Assembly: GCF_900200035.1 (NCBI RefSeq) | Contig: NZ_FZTC01000009.1 | Span: 91,330 to 155,329, forward strand | DNA: 64,000 nucleotides | Direction: 5' to 3' | Source of the DNA: Klebsiella grimontii | Lineage (GTDB): Bacteria; Pseudomonadota; Gammaproteobacteria; Enterobacterales; Enterobacteriaceae | Shown: piece by piece, positions 58,904 to 64,000 of the stretch | Numbering within the stretch: the first letter of the stretch is position 1 | Layout of the letters: every line of letters starts with the position of its first letter | Notes under the pieces: model-generated | What the model was told of the DNA's origin: nothing | Seen by the model: only the letters and a program-made list of their open reading frames with translations | The model's database searches: none | Made by a program: the position numbers and the translations under genes

Positions 58904-59257
58904 ATGCAGGTAAAATATTTAGCAGGGATTGTCGGCGCAGCATTGTTGTTAGCAGGTTGCAGCTCCAGCAACGAATTGACCTCTGGCGGCCAGAACGTAC
59001 GCTTTGTTGAAGATAAGCCGGGTTCTGAATGCCAGCTGTTAGGAACCGCGACCGGCACGCAGAGCAACTGGCTATCCGGGCAGAATGGGGATGAGGGTGG
59101 CTCTATGCGCGGTGCGGCAAACGCCCTGCGTAACCAGGCGGCAGCAATGGGCGGCAACGTGATTTACGGCGTCAGCAGCCCGACGCAGAATCTGCTGTCG
59201 AGCTTTGTCCCGACCGATAGCCAAATGAACGGCCAGGTTTATAAGTGCCCGAACTAA
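58904..59257 (+). CDS. yjeI: YjeI lipoprotein (DUF4156)
   Basis: 117 residues from ATG 58904 (MQVKYLAGIVGAALLLAGC), the E. coli length; GGGGAA precedes it. The longer ORF begins inside the groL terminator. Lipobox LLAGC with serine after the cysteine suggests the outer membrane. DUF4156 body: ECQLLGTATGTQSNWLSGQNGDEGGSMRGAANALRNQAAAMGGNVIYG. Function unknown. The last conserved gene before the inserted export locus. Confidence 0.94.
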   Translation: MQVKYLAGIVGAALLLAGCSSSNELTSGGQNVRFVEDKPGSECQLLGTATGTQSNWLSGQNGDEGGSMRGAANALRNQAAAMGGNVIYGVSSPTQNLLSSFVPTDSQMNGQVYKCPN

Positions 59258-59268
59258 CCCTAAAAATG

Positions 59269-59454
59269 GCCTCAGTGAACGAGACTCACTGAAATCACTG
59301 AGGCTAAATGAACGCAATGCTGTTCACAATGAAGAACATTGGCGTTCTTTTCTGATTATCAAGGAATGCAAATAACTATCTTTTGCATTCAATAAGGAAT
59401 AATCCACCAAAATGGTTTATTCCTGATGTACTCACATCCCTGTGAAAGTACATC
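59269..59454. repeat. Run of tandem palindromes between yjeI and the export operon
   Basis: Four clear hairpins and one imperfect one in 186 bases: 59269-59304 (GCCTCAGTGA / TCACTGAGGC, with an extra TCACTGA copy inside), 59311-59346 (AACGCAATG / CATTGGCGTT, one bulge), 59364-59390 (GAATGCAAA / TTTGCATTC), 59396-59423 (GGAATAATCC / GGTTTATTCC, one mismatch) and 59425-59454 (GATGTAC / GTACATC around TCACA / TGTGA). Between convergent genes, so some are terminators; five in series is unusual. No ORF of note. Confidence 0.7.
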
Positions 59455-59469
59455 ATATTTTTCTCAACC

Positions 59470-60318
59470 TTATTTCATATTCAATGTTTTATAGAATTCC
59501 GCAAGGGGTTGCAGTGCATCCTTCGGTGATGGAATTCCGGCTATATTAAGAGCCAGAGCAGTAGTTTTAATGCTTTTTAACTCATTGCTATACGGCATTA
59601 ATCTTTTGCTTTTTGATGCAAAGTGATGCGCAATAATGTCCATTCCCTCTTCATTGATCGCTTCATGAGCTTTAATTACTGCACCAAATTTCATCTCGGG
59701 ACCATCTGTGCTTTCAATACCATAAATGATCAGAAAGAATTGACTAAATAAGTCAAGTTTCCATTGCTCAATTTCAATCACACTATAATCGATCGTGCCA
59801 TTATCATTGAATTCCGCATCGTAAACTGGCGCGTAATTATTACCGGCGGCGAGTAAGGCGATCAGGTTAGTATTTTTAACATTATCCAAAGCTCTGGCAA
59901 TCGCCACCATAATGAATTGAATCTGTGCGTCAGAAACTCTAATATGATGCATGCTTTCATTTTTCAGGATCAAAAGTAGTTTAAAATCATGCTCGTTAAA
60001 AATTACTGATAAATTGCTTACAAGGCTACCTGCATCCGGCTGCTCAACATCCTGCGGTTCGATTAAGGGAAGATTATTCGCCATTTCCTGACTGGCTTTT
60101 TCAATAAGAGCTGCCAAACTATGCTGGTCGTTCGCACTGTTAATTTGCAGAGTTAGTAACCTGTTTTGCAGAATCATCATCAGATCCCTAAGCGCTTCAC
60201 CCTGTAAATGAAAGAGATGAGTTTGGGCATTACTCGTCTTAACCTTAAGTGTCAGGGCCATAAAATTCTCTTCGTGCAAGAGAATACTGGTATTTAACCC
60301 TTTCAGATAGTTACTCAT
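59470..60318 (-). CDS. Soluble protein of unknown function linked to peptide exporter (yjeJ position)
   Basis: 282 residues from ATG 60318 (MSNYLKGLNTSILLHEENF) with AGAGG upstream; the longer ORF starts inside the exporter gene. No signal peptide or membrane segment, so cytosolic. Two stretches look duplicated: 20-58 (MALTLKVK...HLFHLQGEALRDLMMILQNRLLTL) and 111-148 (DFKLLLILKNESMHHIRVSDAQIQFIMVAIARALDNV), each beta-hairpin then helix. The C-terminal part (180-282) is mixed helical. E. coli K-12 has yjeJ here on the same strand, of similar size; homology is suspected but not verified. Nineteen bases after the exporter, so co-transcribed: a possible immunity, regulatory or maturation partner. 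Confidence 0.75.
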   Translation of the reverse strand: MSNYLKGLNTSILLHEENFMALTLKVKTSNAQTHLFHLQGEALRDLMMILQNRLLTLQINSANDQHSLAALIEKASQEMANNLPLIEPQDVEQPDAGSLVSNLSVIFNEHDFKLLLILKNESMHHIRVSDAQIQFIMVAIARALDNVKNTNLIALLAAGNNYAPVYDAEFNDNGTIDYSVIEIEQWKLDLFSQFFLIIYGIESTDGPEMKFGAVIKAHEAINEEGMDIIAHHFASKSKRLMPYSNELKSIKTTALALNIAGIPSPKDALQPLAEFYKTLNMK

Positions 60319-60337
60319 ATTAGCCTCTTTATATAAA

Positions 60338-62470
60338 TTATGCCTGAATTGTTTGAGTGTTTTTCCCATATTGGGATAAATCAATCACGCGATCTGCAGA
60401 GGCGATAGTTGAAGGCCTGTGCGCAACGATTACACGAGTAATTTTAAGATTTGAGATCGATTTATTAATAAATGATTCATTTGCCAGGTCAAGATGGCTG
60501 GTGGCTTCATCCATAAAAAGGATACTAGGCTGGCGATAGAGCGCGCGAGCAATCAAAATACGTTGTTTCTGACCCCCTGAAATACCAAGACCTAATTCAC
60601 CAACTATTGACTCATATGCCATTGGCATACGCATAATCTCTTCATGGATATTGCAGTATTGCGCACAAATAATAATACGATCCTGATCAGGATTATCTTC
60701 AAAGCTACAGATGTTATCAGCGATAGAACCTGAGAATAATCTATCTTCCTGTAATACACAGGCAGTGCTCATTCGATAATTATTTAAGCCTATTTTGGAA
60801 ATATCGAGTTCATCTGCCAGGACTGCGCCACTGGAAGGAAGTAATAACCCACACATGACTTTCAGCAATGTGGTTTTACCAACGCCAGACGGGCCTATAA
60901 TCGCAACGGACTCACCTGGTTGAATGGTTAGATTCAGATCGTTAAATATTGGTCGAGAAAAAGGATCATACTGATAGGTTAGGTCTTTAACCTCAAGAAC
61001 AACACCTTTATTCGGTTCAAAAACACGTCGCTGAGGCATTTCAGCTTCTGGCTCGCTAAACACAATTTCTGATAAACGTTCGTTATGTAATGAAAGCATA
61101 CGTAATTGCATAATCAGATCAATAAGACTTGATGCACGCTGAGCAAACTGGCCACGATAAGCGTTAAATGCCATGAACATACCAAGCGTCATGTCGTTAT
61201 CAATAACCATAATTGCGCCAATCCATAATATAGCAACTTGATCGACACTGTTAATAAAGGCGTTAAAGCCGCCAAACATCATATCGAAACGGGTCTGTTT
61301 AATACCAGCATTACATGCTTCGATATTAATATTGAGCCAGTGTTTCGAACGTCTTTCTTTAAGGTTCAGTGCCTTAATGGTGGAGATACCATACAAAGAC
61401 TCCATAAAATGCGAGCTTGAACGTGCGCTTTTTATCACCTGTTCTTCCGTTATTCGACGATAAAAATGATATGTACCAAAACGCATTAGCGCATAACAGA
61501 GCGTGAATCCAAGAACAACCCAAACCAACCAGCCCCCATAAAGGAACATCATTACGAGTAGGCCAACGGTCATGATGATATCGATGATGCCGGTGACGAT
61601 ACTGTTAGTGAATGTTGAACGGATAACATCGAGAGATGAAAAGCGTGACTGAATATCTCCTAAGTGACGCTTTTCGAAAAAACTCAGCGGTAAACTGCTT
61701 AAGTGATCGAACAACGTCGTTTTCCACTGGATACCTGTCAACGTATTAAGAGTCAATGAGGTCCAAGCGCGAATCATACTCACAAAGGTACGGAATAGGG
61801 TAAAGACCACTAAACCGATACAAATCACAGAAAGTAAGCTATGATCGTGGGCAATGATTACGTGGTCGGTAACCAGTTGTGTGCCAATAGGCATCAATAA
61901 ATTAATAGCTTCGATAACGACTGACAGCGCAAATATTTTGAGCAACGCTGGCTTTAGGCCGTTGATGTTTTTCGTCAAGTCTATGAGGCGCAACCGGCTT
62001 TTAACTTTTTCTTGCTGGAAGTTACTTCCGGGCCAGAGTTCCATGGCTATGCAAGTAAAATGATTTGACATCTCCTGCAAGCCAATCATTCGCTTCCCTA
62101 GCGCGGGATCATGAACAACAAAGGTTGAACGCTTAATCCTGGTCAATACAACGTAGTGGTTCATTCCCCAGTGTAAAATACAAGGAAGCTTCAGTTGCTT
62201 TATTTCGTCTAAGTCCAGGGACAGAGAGCGGTTTTTAAGCCCTGCCTGTTCAGCAATTTTACTGAGTTCGAGTAAATTAACCCCTTGAGACGAACTACCG
62301 AAACGTTGGCGGAAATTAAATAAATCTATTTCCAGACCATGATAGCTGGAGATCATAGACAAACATGCGATGCCGCACTCTGATGATTCTGATTGCAAAA
62401 TTACCGGCGTTTTTTTACGCAGGGAAAAATTCAGTCTGGAAGTAATTGACTTGAATAATTCGTTAGTCAT
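60338..62470 (-). CDS. C39-peptidase ABC exporter, CvaB/MchF-like (class II microcin type)
   Basis: 710 residues. Residues 1-150 form a C39 peptidase: QSESSECGIACL with catalytic Cys32 and Gln26, His105 in HWGMNHYVVL and Asp121 in VVHDPALGK, the triad positions I recall for CvaB. LDLDEIKQLKLPCILHW and MELWPGSNF also echo CvaB/MchF. Six membrane helices (about 170-440) follow, then an ATPase: Walker A GPSGVGKTT (526-534), signature ISGGQKQR (630-637), Walker B ILFMDEATSHLD (650-661), switch His in IVAHRPST. It should cut double-glycine leaders and export the peptide with the HlyD protein and, presumably, TolC. ATGA overlap with the upstream gene; AT-rich. Confidence 0.93.
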   Translation of the reverse strand: MTNELFKSITSRLNFSLRKKTPVILQSESSECGIACLSMISSYHGLEIDLFNFRQRFGSSSQGVNLLELSKIAEQAGLKNRSLSLDLDEIKQLKLPCILHWGMNHYVVLTRIKRSTFVVHDPALGKRMIGLQEMSNHFTCIAMELWPGSNFQQEKVKSRLRLIDLTKNINGLKPALLKIFALSVVIEAINLLMPIGTQLVTDHVIIAHDHSLLSVICIGLVVFTLFRTFVSMIRAWTSLTLNTLTGIQWKTTLFDHLSSLPLSFFEKRHLGDIQSRFSSLDVIRSTFTNSIVTGIIDIIMTVGLLVMMFLYGGWLVWVVLGFTLCYALMRFGTYHFYRRITEEQVIKSARSSSHFMESLYGISTIKALNLKERRSKHWLNINIEACNAGIKQTRFDMMFGGFNAFINSVDQVAILWIGAIMVIDNDMTLGMFMAFNAYRGQFAQRASSLIDLIMQLRMLSLHNERLSEIVFSEPEAEMPQRRVFEPNKGVVLEVKDLTYQYDPFSRPIFNDLNLTIQPGESVAIIGPSGVGKTTLLKVMCGLLLPSSGAVLADELDISKIGLNNYRMSTACVLQEDRLFSGSIADNICSFEDNPDQDRIIICAQYCNIHEEIMRMPMAYESIVGELGLGISGGQKQRILIARALYRQPSILFMDEATSHLDLANESFINKSISNLKITRVIVAHRPSTIASADRVIDLSQYGKNTQTIQA

Positions 62471-63756
62471 TGGATCGGCCCACCTACGCTCTGTGAAATT
62501 TTATAAAATGGTGTAAACATCCACATGTAAAGTGGTCTTTTCTCAAGAAAAACTATAGCTTGTGCTTTTAGACCATTAGAAAGGGTCAGCTCTTTATCAT
62601 TGTATTTAAATGATTTATCGTTGATCTCTACTAATGTCTTATACAGAGCAAGTTCCTGTTGGTTCATCGCATTTACATTATTCACGTTGGTGTATTCTGC
62701 CATCTCCTGACGGGAGGCCGGTACTGATGAGATAGATATAATCTTTCCCGGGAACTGCCCGAATTTATCAGAAGGAAAAGCATCGTATCGTATATTTACA
62801 GTATCTCCAGATTTAACATATGGAATGCTGTTGTTGGGTAACCAAAGGATAAGATAATATTTTACGTTTCCCGTTGGTTTTATTTGCAAAAGACTGCTTC
62901 CTTTATCTACCATTTGCCCTATGGTTACAGAAACAGACTCAATTTTACCGCTTGTTGTTGCTTTAATGACCATATTGCCACTGGCGTTTGATTCAACCAT
63001 CTGGTTTTTAAAGTCACTTATATTGGTGCGTTGACTGGCTACCTGATTATCGAAGTCTGCTGCTTTGGTGATAATATCGCTTTTCAGTTGTATCAACTGA
63101 GATTCCTGCTGCATTCTTTGACTAGTAAGCGACTGATAAGTACTTTGCTGTTGAAAGTATAAAGAGTGTTGATAGTTATACTGATCCTTAGTAATTAACC
63201 CCTGGCGTAAGTAATTATCATAGCTCTTTAAATTCTTACGCATTTCATCCAGACCAACTTTCGCGTTTTTTAGCATACCTTCAGTTTCAACTAAGGCACT
63301 ACTGAACTGGCGAACTTGTTCATTTAACGCATTTAATGTTTCAGTTTTGTTTTCAGTGATTTTTTTAATGATATCCTCGGAATTGGATATTTTATCTGCA
63401 ATGGCTTTGCTCATGGAATCAGAAACATTTCCCGCGCTTGTATCACGTGAAACATCTATTTCATATAGAGGGGTTCCTTTTTTAACTAAATCACCAGCTT
63501 TAACATATTGATGTACGACATAACCCTGCTGTGAGGAAAATACGTTGATGGAGTGAGGTAAAGTAATCACTTCGCCACGTACATCAATTCGCTGTGTATA
63601 GCTACAAAATAGTAGCGTAAGGATTAATGTGGTAAGAAAGATAACTGAGAGTAAGGATATTAACCACGCAGGGATTCCTGCGAGTAATAAAACTTTCCCT
63701 TTCCAATAATATTTTTTATATTCAATCGCTTCCTTGCGATATATGCTTTTTTTCAT
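62467..63756 (-). CDS. HlyD/CvaA-type membrane-fusion protein
   Basis: 429 residues. A short cytosolic head (MKKSIYRKEAIEYKKYYWKGKV), one membrane anchor (about 30-52, LISLLSVIFLTTLILTLLFC), the lipoyl half motif RGEVITLPHSINVFSSQQGYVVHQYVKAGDLVKKGTPLYEID, a long coiled-coil hairpin (about 110-250), the second half ATTSGKIESVSVTIGQMVDKGSSLLQI and a C-terminal beta domain. Partner adaptor of the C39 exporter, bridging to an outer-membrane channel. The ATG at 63756 has no Shine-Dalgarno; a TATAAT lies only eight bases before it. Four-base overlap with the exporter. Confidence 0.92.
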   Translation of the reverse strand: MKKSIYRKEAIEYKKYYWKGKVLLLAGIPAWLISLLSVIFLTTLILTLLFCSYTQRIDVRGEVITLPHSINVFSSQQGYVVHQYVKAGDLVKKGTPLYEIDVSRDTSAGNVSDSMSKAIADKISNSEDIIKKITENKTETLNALNEQVRQFSSALVETEGMLKNAKVGLDEMRKNLKSYDNYLRQGLITKDQYNYQHSLYFQQQSTYQSLTSQRMQQESQLIQLKSDIITKAADFDNQVASQRTNISDFKNQMVESNASGNMVIKATTSGKIESVSVTIGQMVDKGSSLLQIKPTGNVKYYLILWLPNNSIPYVKSGDTVNIRYDAFPSDKFGQFPGKIISISSVPASRQEMAEYTNVNNVNAMNQQELALYKTLVEINDKSFKYNDKELTLSNGLKAQAIVFLEKRPLYMWMFTPFYKISQSVGGPIQ

Positions 63757-63897
63757 CGGGGTTTATTATACCTATCACATAGTAGACTAGCTAAGGCCAA
63801 ATATATAATCTATTATGTTTTTACATAAAGAGAGTTTTAGTTGGCGTAGATTGAAAGTCTCTAATTTAATTTGACTCTATATAAAAATCTTTTTAAA

Positions 63898-63920
63898 GGA
63901 AAGACCCTAGGGGTCTTTCC
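63898..63920 (-). terminator. Terminator of the gene at the window edge
   Basis: 10-bp perfect stem GGAAAGACCC / GGGTCTTTCC with a three-base loop, about 20 bases past the stop of the edge gene; followed on the minus strand by TTTAAAAAGATTTTT. It separates that gene from the exporter operon. Confidence 0.8.
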
Positions 63921-63939
63921 TTTATTTATCGGGTAATAA

Positions 63940-64000
63940 TTATTGTGACCAAGGTACGAACTGACCATCCGCAGCGTTGTTAAACGTTTTTTCAACGAAG
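63940..64000 (-). CDS. 3' end of an unidentified gene (start outside window)
   Basis: Only the last 19 codons are visible: FVEKTFNNAADGQFVPWSQ then TAA. The reading direction is supported by an immediate minus-strand terminator at 63898-63920 and by the absence of any other frame ending so. It lies 183 bases upstream of the HlyD start, on the same strand. The residues do not match the end of EpmB, the gene expected beyond yjeJ in E. coli, as I remember it. It could be the exported peptide precursor of the adjacent C39 exporter, or an unrelated gene; the leader, which would decide, is outside the window. Confidence 0.55.
   Translation of the reverse strand, partial: FVEKTFNNAADGQFVPWSQ

Overview
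The window is chromosomal DNA of an enterobacterium (Enterobacteriaceae). Long blocks keep the gene order and nearly the protein lengths of the E. coli K-12 93-94 minute region: actP-yjcH-acs / gltP / yjcO / fdhF / mdtPON-ytcA / yjcS / alsKECAB-rpiR-rpiB / yjdP / phn / proP, then tRNA-Phe / yjdC-dsbD-cutA-dcuA-aspA / fxsA / yjeH / groSL / yjeI. The backbone is GC-rich, codon use is enterobacterial and REP/BIME-type repeats are present. The extra fimbrial genes, the missing phnCDE and phnO, and cbpAM beside proP suggest a Klebsiella/Enterobacter/Kosakonia-type relative rather than E. coli. The genus cannot be fixed from the sequence alone.

Layout. 1-3.3 kb: 3' end of a chaperone-usher fimbrial operon (usher, pilin, two-domain adhesin). 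3.3-9.1 kb: acetate uptake and activation (actP, yjcH, acs) and the glutamate/aspartate carrier gltP. 9.2-12.4 kb: yjcO and the selenoprotein formate dehydrogenase H, with an in-frame TGA, a SECIS hairpin and a sigma-54 promoter. 12.4-19.4 kb: MdtNOP tripartite efflux, YtcA and the alkylsulfatase YjcS. 19.7-26.6 kb: D-allose uptake and catabolism, with a strong inverted-repeat operator candidate between rpiR and rpiB. 26.7-35.9 kb: C-P lyase operon phnFGHIJKLMNP without a transporter, then phnB and phnA. 36-42.5 kb: proP, cbpAM, a TerC/YjbE-family membrane protein, a ScsC-like periplasmic thiol protein, and a TetR/quinone-reductase pair around a concentric palindrome.

42.6-46.3 kb is an AT-rich insertion: a 5'-truncated gene remnant, a polysaccharide pyruvyl-transferase-family gene and a 740-residue double glycosyltransferase. 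It ends near tRNA-Phe, whose 3' end is partly duplicated. After the tRNA come a 695-residue DUF1176-type exported protein and the conserved yjdC-dsbD-cutA, dcuA, aspA, fxsA, yjeH and groESL block.

The most interesting part is 59.3-64 kb. Just after groEL-yjeI, where E. coli has yjeJ, lies an AT-rich minus-strand operon. It encodes an HlyD-type membrane-fusion protein, a C39-peptidase ABC exporter of the CvaB/MchF (class II microcin) type with the catalytic triad intact, and a soluble 282-residue protein of unknown function that looks internally duplicated. Upstream, cut by the window edge, is the 3' end of another minus-strand gene with its own terminator, a candidate for the exported substrate. 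A run of palindromes separates this locus from yjeI. The reading is that this is a class II microcin-like export locus with an uncharacterised soluble partner.
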